From Streptomyces collinus (lineage in GTDB: Bacteria; Actinomycetota; Actinomycetes; Streptomycetales; Streptomycetaceae), in assembly GCF_031348265.1 (NCBI RefSeq), contig NZ_CP133771.1, positions 2,542,001 through 2,606,000 of the forward strand: 64,000 nt of DNA, in the 5' to 3' direction. The notes below the pieces were generated by a model. The model did no database searches and was not told where the DNA came from. It saw nothing but the letters and a program-made list of their open reading frames with translations. This document shows, piece after piece, positions 35,473 through 43,532 of the stretch. Both the position numbers and the translations under genes were made by a program. Each line of letters starts with the position of its first letter. The stretch's first letter is position 1.

Positions 35473-37024
35473 GGATCTCCTTGAAAGCCTCGGAAAGGGA
35501 AGAGCGGGCGGCCTCCACCATCCGTCCGCCCGTCCGCGCAGCCGCGCGCCGCAGCGCGCGGGCGTCGGCCTCGCCGAAGTGGACGGGGTAGGTGGGGACG
35601 GCGGCGCGCACGGCGGCGGGCAGCGCGTCGTGGCGGCGGACGAACTCCGCGTAGGTCAGGCCCGCGTTGTTCTCGCCGTCCGTCATCAGGACGAGGGAGA
35701 CGGAACGGTCGGGGTCGGCGGCCCGTGCTCGGGCGGCGGTGCGGTAGCCGTGGTCGAGGGCGGACCACACGGCGGTGGCGTCGCCGTAGCCGCCCCGGGC
35801 GACGGTGTCGGCGAGGGCATCCAGGTCCTTCGGCCCGGTGACGGTGACGGTCTTCTCCCCCAGCACCCGGCCGCCGAAGCGGACGACGGTCAGCCGCTCG
35901 CCCCGGTGGAAGCGGGTGAACTTGCCGGAGGCGGAGGGGTCCGCGCCGCTGAGCCCGGCGAAGGCCTCGCGCAGTGCGGTCATCCGGGCGCCGCGCATCG
36001 AGCCGGAGAAGTCGAGGAGGAAGACCACCTGGCTGGTGGTGCGGCGGCCGGGATCGCCGTAGTCCGCCAGCAGGGTTTCGACGACGGCGGGCCGGTCGGG
36101 GTAGAAGAGCGCGTTGCCGACGGGTTCGCGCAGCCGCGCGTCCCGCGTGACGGTCGTGTTCACGGGGCGGCGCAGGGTGTGCCGCATGATCTGCCGCTGC
36201 ACCGAGTCGCGGCGCAGCCACTGCGTGACCTTGTCGTACGCGGTGCGGTGGGCCGGGTTCAGCAGGAGCAGCGGGAAGTCCGCCAGGACCATGCCGTCCT
36301 CGGGGCGGACGACCTCCAGACGGTCGTCGAGGCGGCCGGAGGCGTTCAGGGCGAGCAGGTCGGACTCGTAGGTGATGAGGGCGTCGGCCTCGCCCTGGTG
36401 GTCGGCGTAGGAGTCGACGAGGGCAGGTCCGGTGTCGGCGGTGAGGGTCTGGCCGGAGCGGAAGCCGCGCAGCCGGTCGCAGGAGACGTCCTCGGGGCGC
36501 AGCGCGGCCCCGGTGCCGGCCGCGGCGGTGGCGACGCCGACGAGGGCGGCGAGCCCGCTGCCGGCGTGCCGGGGGTCGGCCATGCCGAAGCGGACTCTGC
36601 CGGTGGCGGCGGCGTCGGCGATGTCGGCCCAGGTGAGCCGGGCACCGGGAACCCGGGCGCGCAACTGCCGCGCCACCTCGGGCTTCAGGCCGACGACGAC
36701 GGGGGACGTCATGGTGGGCGTGCGTTGCAGCCCCCTGGTCGCGTTCTTGTCGGTGAGGCGCAGATAGCTGTCGGAGGACAGCCACGCGAGGTCGTACCGG
36801 TCGCGGTCCGGGTTCCTCGTCTCGGCGTCGGCGCGGTGCTCCATGCGCAGGTCGACACCGGTCTCGTCCCGCAGCTCACCGAGCAGCGGGGCCAGTACGG
36901 CGAGGTCGGGGCCGGCCAGCACGCGCAGCCGGACCGGGTCGTCGCCGTCGCCGCCCGAGCAGGCGGTGACGAGGGAGGCGACGAGCACGAGGCAGAGGGC
37001 CAGCAGGCCCGCGCCGCGCCTCAC
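35459..37024 (-). CDS. Lipoprotein with solute-binding domain and VWA domain
   Basis: 521 residues from GTG 37024. The signal peptide ends in lipobox VTAC (Cys about 22), so the protein is lipid-anchored outside. About 30-310 is a periplasmic-binding type II domain (VRLRVLAGPDLAVLAPLL, later RVRFGMADPRHAGSGLAAL). About 335-505 is a von Willebrand A domain with the complete metal-ion-dependent adhesion site DFSGSM and later TDGEN. Solute-binding plus VWA fusions are known in actinobacteria, in some cases near tellurium-type stress genes. Here the partner is a second binding-like protein coupled by GTGA. Confidence 0.88.
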   Translation of the reverse strand: MRRGAGLLALCLVLVASLVTACSGGDGDDPVRLRVLAGPDLAVLAPLLGELRDETGVDLRMEHRADAETRNPDRDRYDLAWLSSDSYLRLTDKNATRGLQRTPTMTSPVVVGLKPEVARQLRARVPGARLTWADIADAAATGRVRFGMADPRHAGSGLAALVGVATAAAGTGAALRPEDVSCDRLRGFRSGQTLTADTGPALVDSYADHQGEADALITYESDLLALNASGRLDDRLEVVRPEDGMVLADFPLLLLNPAHRTAYDKVTQWLRRDSVQRQIMRHTLRRPVNTTVTRDARLREPVGNALFYPDRPAVVETLLADYGDPGRRTTSQVVFLLDFSGSMRGARMTALREAFAGLSGADPSASGKFTRFHRGERLTVVRFGGRVLGEKTVTVTGPKDLDALADTVARGGYGDATAVWSALDHGYRTAARARAADPDRSVSLVLMTDGENNAGLTYAEFVRRHDALPAAVRAAVPTYPVHFGEADARALRRAAARTGGRMVEAARSSLSEAFKEIRGCH

Positions 37025-38268
37025 CGGCTGTCCGTCCGGTCCGGGCAGTCGCCGACGATCTCGATCATCTTCTCCAGCAGCGGCAGGCTGGGCAGCACGG
37101 CCCGGGTGTCGTCGGAGGATGTGGTCGGCACCGGGATCCGCCGCTCGGTGAGGAACCGGGTGAGTTCGTCACCGGCCGCGCCGCCGGTGGCGTTGCGGGC
37201 CCTGAATCCCAGCTCCATGGCCCGGTGCTGGAGTTCGGGGTCCTCGCTGACCAGCTCGCCGAGCCGGGCGCCGTCGCCGGTCAGCGCGACGAGCTGGGGT
37301 TCGGTGACGAACCGGGTGGACGGGTAGAGCAGGACGCGCTCGTCGTCCGTCGCGCCCTTCTCGGCCTGGTGCCTGATCTGGTGGGCGAGGAACTGGTGCT
37401 CGTAGATGACCGAGACGGGGGCGATGCTCTGCCCGTCGGGGGACAGATACGTTTCGGCCCGTTCGGAGGACGGCAGGCCCTGCTCGACGAGGAGCGGCTT
37501 GATCGTGCGGGCGAGTTGCTCCGCCTCGGCCTCGTGGTCCGGCGCGTCGTTCCCGTGCTCGACGAAGGCCACGAGACCGAGGTAGGTGCCGGCGGAGTTG
37601 GCCTCGCAGATGTCCGAGGTCTGGGCGAGGATCTTGTTGCCGTTGCGGACGCGGTCGTGGCGGTCGATCTCGTCCCAGCGGTAGCCGTTGTCGGCGTCGC
37701 GCCGAGTGCCGTTCCGCTTGCCGCGGGCCAGATCGATGAACTTCCGCATGTCGAGGGTGTAGTACAGCGGCCGCCCGCCCGGTCCCGGCAGGCGCTGCGC
37801 GACGCCTTCCGCCGTGAGGACCTCGGCGTAGTCGCGGTAGGTGGCCAGCACGATGGGGCTGACGAAGGGGCGGTAGAGCAGCACCGGACGGTTCGCCCGG
37901 GCGCGCTCCCGGCTGATCAGGTCGGCGGCGGGCTGGCCGGAGGGGAAGACGACGTCGTACCCCTCGTGGTCCTGCTGGGCGATCTCCCGGGAACCCATGT
38001 TGGTGATGTGCATGCGGAAGCCGTGCTTCATGAGCAGCCGCTCGACCTCGGGGTCCTGGAAGAAGTCCCTCTTCGAGGCCATCTTGGCCTCGATGGTGAC
38101 CACGTGCCGCAGCGGCAGCAGGAGGTTCCCGGTGGCCACGAGCAGCGCCAGCCCGATGACCGGGACGGGCAGCGCCGACGCCAGCGCTCTGCGCAGACGC
38201 CGGCGCGGGGGTCTGGTGACGGTCAGCCGCGGCTCTTGGGTTGCGGGTCTGTTCGCGGGCACCTGCAT
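37021..38268 (-). CDS. Membrane-anchored solute-binding-like protein, first gene of the SBP-VWA operon
   Basis: 415 residues from ATG 38268. A basic cytoplasmic tail (about 1-30, RPPRRRLRRALA) and one membrane segment (about 32-52) precede an about 360-residue extracellular domain. Its pattern (IEAKMASKRDFFQDPEV, YDVVFPSGQPAADLI, ANSAGTYLGLVAFVEHGN, PVSVIYEHQFLAHQI) fits a type II periplasmic-binding fold. It is not a lipoprotein, and no permease or ATPase follows, so it is unlikely to serve ABC import. It is coupled to the VWA lipoprotein gene. Confidence 0.82.
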   Translation of the reverse strand: MQVPANRPATQEPRLTVTRPPRRRLRRALASALPVPVIGLALLVATGNLLLPLRHVVTIEAKMASKRDFFQDPEVERLLMKHGFRMHITNMGSREIAQQDHEGYDVVFPSGQPAADLISRERARANRPVLLYRPFVSPIVLATYRDYAEVLTAEGVAQRLPGPGGRPLYYTLDMRKFIDLARGKRNGTRRDADNGYRWDEIDRHDRVRNGNKILAQTSDICEANSAGTYLGLVAFVEHGNDAPDHEAEAEQLARTIKPLLVEQGLPSSERAETYLSPDGQSIAPVSVIYEHQFLAHQIRHQAEKGATDDERVLLYPSTRFVTEPQLVALTGDGARLGELVSEDPELQHRAMELGFRARNATGGAAGDELTRFLTERRIPVPTTSSDDTRAVLPSLPLLEKMIEIVGDCPDRTDSR

Positions 38269-38452
38269 GCTCCCCCCGTGACACCGGCGTTCTCCCCGAG
38301 TGGCCGGGCCAGGATCGTCGGTGATGCGGGTGTACCCCGAACGACCCTTGCGGGAACGTTGGTTGGCCGCACGGGGAAGCGCACGGAGGAGGCCGGCGGA
38401 CGTGGCACACCCGACCGGGTTTCATCCAGAGTTCAAGGGCAATCCGGAGAGT

Positions 38453-38746
38453 ATGTCCCCTCGATATCGCAACGGTGCGAATCAAGCCGGCACGATCGTG
38501 GCGGTCGTGGCCGACATCATGGCCCTGATCCTGGGTCTCTGGATCCTGATGTACCTCCTGGACGCCAACCCCGGCAACTCGTTCGTCCAGTTCATCCACG
38601 ACGCGGCCCGCTGGCTCGCCGGCTGGTCGCACGACCTGTTCACCTTCGACGAGGCGTGGGCCCGAGTGGTCTGCGGCTACGGCCTGGCGGCGGTGGTCTA
38701 CCTGTTCATAGGCCACGCGATAGCCAACCGCGCCCACCGGCACTGA
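38453..38746 (+). CDS. Small membrane protein, two transmembrane segments
   Basis: 97 residues from ATG 38453 (GGAGA 5 nt upstream). Two membrane helices (about 13-36 and 70-90) flank an amphipathic stretch rich in Trp and Asp (FIHDAARWLAGWSHDLFTFDEAW). Conserved small membrane proteins of this kind are common in Streptomyces; no function is assigned. It diverges from the SBP-VWA operon and converges with the toroid gene. Confidence 0.8.
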   Translation: MSPRYRNGANQAGTIVAVVADIMALILGLWILMYLLDANPGNSFVQFIHDAARWLAGWSHDLFTFDEAWARVVCGYGLAAVVYLFIGHAIANRAHRH

Positions 38747-38758
38747 GAACGCGGTGGG

Positions 38759-38858
38759 GGGCTCGCCCTCCAGGGGCGCGGGGCTGTGTCGATATGCGGC
38801 TCCGCCGCATGGGCGCGACAAGCCACGCACCACCCACGCCCGCGCAACGGGCGAGCCC
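38759..38858. repeat. Intergenic palindromic repeat element (REP-like), bordered by inverted repeats
   Basis: The element is flanked by GGGCTCGCCC (38759-38768) and GGGCGAGCCC (38849-38858). Inside is a core AGGGGCGCGGGGCTG ... TATGCGGCTCCGCCGCATG ... GGGCGCGA that itself contains the palindrome ATGCGGCTCCGCCGCAT. A similar core is found inside a coding region at 61,918-61,977. It lies between convergent genes and can also act as a terminator. Confidence 0.75.
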
Positions 38859-38867
38859 GCCGAGCTC

Positions 38868-39938
38868 TCAGGCGCAGCACTCCGACTCAAGCCCCACAGG
38901 CAACTCCGCACCACCGAACACCTGGCACGTGGCCTCGTGTCCCCCCAGCGCGGCCACGGCCAGCAGCAACGACCCGGCCGTCCACGTGGTCAGCTCCCGC
39001 GGCCAGATCGCGTCGTCGTCAAACACATACCCGGTCCAGTACAGCCCGCTGTCCTCGTCCCGCAGATGCCGGATCGACTGCAGGATCTCCAGTGCCCTGT
39101 CGGACTCCCCCATCGCCCAGAGCGCGAGCGCGAGTTCGGCCGACTCACCGCCCGTCACCCACGGGTTGGGAACCACACACCGCACGCCCAGCCCGGGCAC
39201 GACGAACCGTTCCCAGTCCTCCTCGATCCGGGCCTTGGCCTCCGCACCGGTCAGCGCACCGCCGAGCACCGGGTAGTACCAGTCCATGGAGTAGCGGTTC
39301 TTGTCGAGGAACCGCTCGGGGTGGTGGCGTATGGCGTGCCGCAGCGCACCCGCCGCCAACTCCCAGTCCGGTTGGGCCTCTTCGCGCTGTTCGGCGATGG
39401 CGAGAGCGCAGCGCAGCGCGTGGTGGATGGAGGAGCTGCCCGTCAGCAGGGCGTCCGCCGTCTGCGTGCCGTCGTCGTCGCGCCGCCAGCCGATCTGCCC
39501 GCCGGGCTGCTGGAGGCGGAGCACGAACTCCACGGCCGCGTACACCGCCGGCCACATCCGGTCCAGGAACGCGTCGTCGCCGGTGGAGAGATAGTGGTGC
39601 CAGACGCCGACGGCTATGTAGGCGACGAAGTTGGTCTCCCGGCCCCGGTCGGTGACCGCGTCGGGGTCGCCGTCGGTGTAGGCGGCGTACCAGGAGCCGT
39701 CCTCGTTCTGGTGCCGGGACAGCCACAGGTAGGCGCGTTCGGCGGCCTCGTGCTCACCGGCCGTGTCGAGGGCCATGGCCGCCTCGACGTGGTCCCACGG
39801 GTCGAGGTGGTGCCCCCGGAACCAGGGGATCGCCCCGTCCTCGCGCTGCACGGCGAGGATGCCGGCGACGGTCGCGGCGGCCTGCCCGGCGGTGAGCACC
39901 CCGGGCAGGACCAGATGTTCCGTCCGGGGAGTGGTCAC
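38868..39938 (-). CDS. (Alpha/alpha)6-toroid protein, prenyltransferase/glycosidase-like
   Basis: 356 residues from GTG 39938, overlapping the methyltransferase stop as GTGA. The sequence is a series of helix pairs with QREDGAIPWF, LSRHQNEDGSWYAAY, LQQPGGQIGWRR and DEDSGLYWTGY repeats. This is the signature shared by squalene/terpene cyclase-prenyltransferase repeats and six-hairpin glycosidases. No DxDD cyclase motif is seen, so a cyclisation reaction is unlikely. No signal peptide. It is the last gene of a glycosyltransferase-methyltransferase-toroid operon, so a sugar- or lipid-modifying role is plausible. Confidence 0.82.
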   Translation of the reverse strand: MTTPRTEHLVLPGVLTAGQAAATVAGILAVQREDGAIPWFRGHHLDPWDHVEAAMALDTAGEHEAAERAYLWLSRHQNEDGSWYAAYTDGDPDAVTDRGRETNFVAYIAVGVWHHYLSTGDDAFLDRMWPAVYAAVEFVLRLQQPGGQIGWRRDDDGTQTADALLTGSSSIHHALRCALAIAEQREEAQPDWELAAGALRHAIRHHPERFLDKNRYSMDWYYPVLGGALTGAEAKARIEEDWERFVVPGLGVRCVVPNPWVTGGESAELALALWAMGESDRALEILQSIRHLRDEDSGLYWTGYVFDDDAIWPRELTTWTAGSLLLAVAALGGHEATCQVFGGAELPVGLESECCA

Positions 39939-40684
39939 GTGGCGTCCGCCCCGGTGTCGGCCAGACGCGGCAGGTGCGGCTTGGTCGCGTACGCCACGAA
40001 GCTCTTGCCGATCAGCGGGTTCAGCGCCTGCTCGGCGACCCGGGTGGCCAGCGGCTTCTTCATGATGTCCCAGACGAGCAGCTTGTGGTACGCCCGCACC
40101 GGCAGCGCCTTGTCGTTGTCGACGCCGAAGGCGCACTTGAGCCACCAGTAGGGCGAGTGCAGGGCGTGGGCGTGGTGCGTGCCGTAGGGCTCCAGGCCGG
40201 CCTCGCGGATCTTCTCCACCAGCTCGTCGGCCTTGTAGATGCGGATGTGGCCGCCCTCGACCTCGTGGTAGGCGTCGGAGAGGGCCCAGCAGACCTTCTC
40301 GGGCCCGTAGCGCGGGACGGTGACGGCGATGCGCCCGCCGGGCTTCAGCACCCGCACCATCTCCGCGAGGACGCCCTTGTCGTCCGGGATGTGCTCCATC
40401 ACCTCGGAGATGATCACGACGTCGAAGGACTCGTCGGGGAAGGGCAGCGCGAGGGCGTCGCCCTCCATGGCCGTGGCGGTGGCGCCCTCGGGGGCCTCGC
40501 CGGCCTCCTTCATCGCCGCGAACCACTTGGCGACCTCGCGGATCTCGTCGGCGTTCTGGTCCAGGGCCACGACCTGCGCGCCACGCCGGTAGCACTCGAA
40601 GGCGTGCCGGCCGGCACCGCAGCCGAGGTCCAGGACGCGGTCGCCCGGGGCGAGCGGGAACCGGGAGAAGTCGACGGTCAGCAC
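39935..40684 (-). CDS. Class I SAM-dependent methyltransferase (UbiE/Methyltransf_11 type)
   Basis: 249 residues from GTG 40684, which overlaps the glycosyltransferase stop by 7 bp. SAM motif I is VLDLGCGAGRH (about 18-28), motif II QVVALDQN, then SFDVVIISEVMEHIPDD and LKPGGRIAVTVP. The long C-terminal region (about 165-249) is helical and contains YWWLKCAF and a basic stretch, perhaps for membrane association. It is co-translated with both neighbours, so the three enzymes probably act on one glycolipid-like product. Confidence 0.9.
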   Translation of the reverse strand: MLTVDFSRFPLAPGDRVLDLGCGAGRHAFECYRRGAQVVALDQNADEIREVAKWFAAMKEAGEAPEGATATAMEGDALALPFPDESFDVVIISEVMEHIPDDKGVLAEMVRVLKPGGRIAVTVPRYGPEKVCWALSDAYHEVEGGHIRIYKADELVEKIREAGLEPYGTHHAHALHSPYWWLKCAFGVDNDKALPVRAYHKLLVWDIMKKPLATRVAEQALNPLIGKSFVAYATKPHLPRLADTGADAT

Positions 40685-42123
40685 GTGGCCCTGCTTTCGG
40701 AGTTGACGCCTTCTACATCTGCCGGGGCTGCGGGGACAGCACCTGCTGTGCCTGCCGGGGCTACGGCTGCGGCACCGGTCGAGGGGGCCGTAAGGCCGGA
40801 AGTCCGCGGCACGGTACGCACCCCGGCCCGGTCGATCGCCTCGCGGTAGCGGGCCACCGTGCCCTCCGCGGCCCTGGCCCAGGTGAAGTGGCGCAGCACC
40901 CGTTCGCGCCCGGCCGCGCCGAGGCGGGCGCGGAGCTCCGCGTCGCCCAGCAGCCGGCCCAGGCCCGCGGCGAGCGCGCCCGCGTCGCCGGGCGGTACCG
41001 CCAGGCACGTCTCGCCGTCGCGGCCGGCGACCTCGGGTATGGCGCCGCCGGTCGTGGCGAGCAGGGGCGTGCCCGTCGCCATGGCCTCGGCGGCCGGGAG
41101 CGAGAAGCCCTCGTAGAGCGACGGCACGCAGGCGACCTGCGCCGAGCGCACGAGGTCGACGAGTTCAGCGTCGGAGATGCCCTTGACGAACTCGACGGCC
41201 TCGGCGACGCCGTAGCGCTCCATCGCCTGGGCGACCGGACCTTCGGCGGGCCGCTTGCCGACGACGACGAGATGGGCGCCGGGATGCTCGGTACGGACCT
41301 TGGCCAGCGCCTCGACGAGGTGCACCAGGCCCTTCAGCGGCACGTCCGCGCTGGACGTCGTCACGATGCGGCCCGGCACGACCGGCACCGAGGGGTCGGG
41401 CGAGAACAGGTCGGTGTCGGCGCCGATGTGGACCACGTGGATGCGGTCCCGCCGGACGCCGAGGTGGTCGATGATCTCCTGCTGCGAGGTGCCGGACACG
41501 GTGAGCACGGACGGCAGCCTGCGCGCGACGCGCTTCTGCATGCGCGTGAAGGCGTACCAGCGCCGCACCGACAGGCGCCGCTTCCGTCCGTCCGCCGCGT
41601 CCAGCTCCAGCTGCCGGTCGACGGTGATGGGGTGGTGGATGGTCGTCACCAGGGGCGCGCCGACATCGCCCAGCAGGCCGTAACCGAGGGTCTGGTTGTC
41701 GTGCACGACGTCGAACTCGCCGCGGCGGGCGCGCAGGTGGCGGCGGGCGCGCAGCGAGAAGGTCAGCGGTTCGGGGAAGCCGCCCGTCCACATCGTCGCG
41801 ACTTCCAGCGCGTCGATCCAGTCGCGGTACTCGCCGCGCCCCGGCGTGCGGAAGGGATCCGGCTGGCGGTACAGGTCGAGGCTGGGCAGCTCGGTGAGAC
41901 GCAGCCCGTCGTAGCCCTCGTCGAGGACGGGGTAGGGCTGGGCGCCGATGACCTCGACGCGGTGGCCGAGGCGGGCCAGTTCGCGGGAGAGATGCCGGAC
42001 ATAGACGCCCTGTCCGCCGCAGAACGGGTTCCCTTTATAGGTGAGGAGCGCGATGTGGAGCGGTCGCAAGCCGTCGGCGGCGGGGCCCTCCGTAGCCCCG
42101 GCCTGACTGGCCTCAGCGGTCAC
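40678..42123 (-). CDS. Glycosyltransferase family 4
   Basis: 481 residues from ATG 42123. GT-B fold: the N-terminal domain holds the family start GGQGVYVRHLSRELARLGH (about 36-54). The C-terminal domain has the nucleotide-sugar motif PSLYEGFSLPAAEAMATGTPLLAT (shown in part by EGFSLPAAEAMATG) with the E-x7-E pair. The last about 50 residues are Ala/Pro/Thr-rich. A retaining transferase, probably using UDP- or GDP-sugar; the acceptor is unknown. Its promoter lies in a 211-bp region shared with the divergent KstR-type gene, which contains a perfect KstR-like operator. Confidence 0.9.
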   Translation of the reverse strand: MTAEASQAGATEGPAADGLRPLHIALLTYKGNPFCGGQGVYVRHLSRELARLGHRVEVIGAQPYPVLDEGYDGLRLTELPSLDLYRQPDPFRTPGRGEYRDWIDALEVATMWTGGFPEPLTFSLRARRHLRARRGEFDVVHDNQTLGYGLLGDVGAPLVTTIHHPITVDRQLELDAADGRKRRLSVRRWYAFTRMQKRVARRLPSVLTVSGTSQQEIIDHLGVRRDRIHVVHIGADTDLFSPDPSVPVVPGRIVTTSSADVPLKGLVHLVEALAKVRTEHPGAHLVVVGKRPAEGPVAQAMERYGVAEAVEFVKGISDAELVDLVRSAQVACVPSLYEGFSLPAAEAMATGTPLLATTGGAIPEVAGRDGETCLAVPPGDAGALAAGLGRLLGDAELRARLGAAGRERVLRHFTWARAAEGTVARYREAIDRAGVRTVPRTSGLTAPSTGAAAVAPAGTAGAVPAAPADVEGVNSESRATC

Positions 42124-42177
42124 TCTGGGCCCCCTTCTCCCTGCACTGTCCCGCGAGATTACGCCGGGACGCTAATC

Positions 42178-42191
42178 TAGAACAAGTTTCA
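42178..42191. promoter_or_regulatory. KstR-like operator between kstR-type gene and glycosyltransferase operon
   Basis: TAGAACAAGTTTCA matches TNNAACNNGTTNNA at all fixed positions. It lies 55 bp before the glycosyltransferase ATG and 144 bp before the TetR ATG, so it could serve autorepression and control of the divergent operon. Confidence 0.7.
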
Positions 42192-42334
42192 GACTTGATC
42201 GTTCGGAGGCTCTGAATCTACCGGCAGGTAGGGGTGCTGTGAGCAGTGGATCAGGTGATTCACGCCACGACCGGCGCCGTGCCATGCTGTGTGATCACTC
42301 GTCCTCACGGACGGTCACGGAACGGGACCGACAC

Positions 42335-42994
42335 ATGCCCGCGGAAGCCAAGGTGAGCGCCAAGGTGAACAAGCCGGCCAAGGTGGAAGCCGGAGCGGCA
42401 GCCCCCGCCTCCCCGCCCCTCACGGAGCGGCAGGAGGCCCGCCGCCGCCGCATCCTGCACGCGAGTGCGCAGCTGGCCAGCCGGGGCGGCTTCGACGCCG
42501 TGCAGATGCGCGAGGTCGCGGAGTCCTCGCAGGTGGCGCTCGGCACGCTGTACCGCTACTTCCCTTCCAAGATCCATCTGCTGGTCGCCACGATGCAGGA
42601 CCAGCTGGAGCACATGCACGGCACGCTGCGGAAGAAGCCCCCGCAGGGCGAGACGGCGGCCGAGCGGGTGGCTGAGACGCTGATGCGGGCCTTCCGCGCC
42701 CTCCAGCGCGAGCCGCATCTGGCCGACGCGATGGTCCGCGCGCTGACGTTCGCCGACCGCAGCGTGAGCCCCGAGGTGGACCAGGTCTCCCGTCAGACGA
42801 CGGCGATCATCCTGGACGCGATGGGCCAGGAGAACCCGACCCCGGAGCAGCTCTCGGCCGTCCGGGTCATCGAGCACACCTGGCACTCCGCGCTGATCAC
42901 GTGGCTGTCGGGCCGGGCCTCGATCGCTCAGGTGAAGATCGACATCGAGACGGTGTGCCGTCTGATCGACCTGACGGCACCGGCCACTCCGTAG
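42335..42994 (+). CDS. kstR: TetR-family regulator of the KstR type
   Basis: 219 residues from ATG 42335. A disordered N-terminus (1-28) is followed by the TetR helix-turn-helix (about 33-80: RRRRILHASAQLASRGGFDAVQMREVA in part, then GTLYRYFPSKIHLLVATM). The ligand domain contains the VIEHTWHSALITWLSGR segment typical of the KstR subgroup. KstR of mycobacteria represses cholesterol and lipid catabolic genes and is released by a CoA-thioester intermediate. A matching operator lies upstream, and three more lie in the window. An orphan TPP riboswitch is encoded antisense, starting just past its stop. Confidence 0.87.
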   Translation: MPAEAKVSAKVNKPAKVEAGAAAPASPPLTERQEARRRRILHASAQLASRGGFDAVQMREVAESSQVALGTLYRYFPSKIHLLVATMQDQLEHMHGTLRKKPPQGETAAERVAETLMRAFRALQREPHLADAMVRALTFADRSVSPEVDQVSRQTTAIILDAMGQENPTPEQLSAVRVIEHTWHSALITWLSGRASIAQVKIDIETVCRLIDLTAPATP

Positions 42995-43015
42995 GCGCCC
43001 GGACACGACGAAGGA

Positions 43016-43211
43016 CCTACGAGACGGGTTCCCTTCGCCGGCATGGTCCGGATCAGGTGATGGGGGTCGCCTTCCGGTCGCCCGGCCTTGCGGCCCTGCG
43101 TCCTTCCGGCCTCTCAGCCCTACCGTCGCAGTCGGCACCAGCGGAAGCCCTAACTTCACTTCCCGCCGACGTCGGCTACTCCGGTCGGACTCCCTCACTC
43201 GCCTCGTAGGC
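43016..43211 (-). ncRNA. TPP riboswitch (thi box), orphan
   Basis: On the minus strand P1 is formed by CCTACGAG (43211-43204) and CTCGTAGG (43023-43016), a perfect 8-bp stem. The thiamine-pyrimidine box GGGCTGAGAG is at 43120-43111. The pyrophosphate arm carries ACCTGATCCGGACCATGCCG and then GCGAAGGGAA (43058-43029), matching the conserved TPP core. The P3 arm is long (about 80 nt). No thiamine gene follows on this strand: the next gene to the left is kstR on the opposite strand, ending 22 bp away. It is therefore an orphan, a decayed leader, or an antisense controller. Confidence 0.88.
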
Positions 43212-43296
43212 CGATTTCCAGGATAGAACGCCCACAAGGGAATGAAACCCCTCTATCCATGATTTTTCGGGCGCCACGGTGCCGGCGCTGGGGGCG

Positions 43297-43530
43297 CTAC
43301 TCCTCCGGCGGGAACACCGCTTCCCCGCTGCCCCCCAGCGTGATCGTGATGGCCTCCGCCGGGCAGCATTCGGCCGCCTCCAGCACCCGCTCGTTCGCGT
43401 CCATGTCGGGCGCTGTGGGACGGGACTGGCGGGCGGCGTCCAGGCGGAAGCCGTCCGGCGCGTGGTGGAGGCACTGGGCCGAGCCGATGCACAGGGAACG
43501 GTCGACCTCGACGTGCCAGCGGTCGCCCAT
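43297..43530 (-). CDS. [3Fe-4S]-type ferredoxin
   Basis: 77 residues from ATG 43530, two bases after the aldehyde dehydrogenase stop. Cluster ligands are CIGSAQC (about 14-20) and CCPAEAI (about 59-65). The position that would hold the extra cysteine of a [4Fe-4S] cluster is not cysteine, as in [3Fe-4S] ferredoxins that deliver electrons to cytochromes P450 in Streptomyces. A P450 gene begins (C-terminal end first) at 63,824, but a distant P450 could be the partner. Confidence 0.88.
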   Translation of the reverse strand: MGDRWHVEVDRSLCIGSAQCLHHAPDGFRLDAARQSRPTAPDMDANERVLEAAECCPAEAITITLGGSGEAVFPPEE

Positions 43531-43532
43531 CG

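Noticed and set aside
35424..36785. Second minus-strand frame of over 450 codons inside the VWA lipoprotein gene
   Set aside because: Arg/Pro-rich shadow frame; the other frame has lipobox, binding fold and VWA metal site.
38868..39938. Squalene or terpene cyclase
   Set aside because: The repeat pattern fits the toroid fold, but the catalytic DxDD motif is missing, so no cyclase activity is claimed.
43016..43211. TPP riboswitch read on the plus strand controlling the region to the right
   Set aside because: The conserved core and P1 order are only correct on the minus strand.
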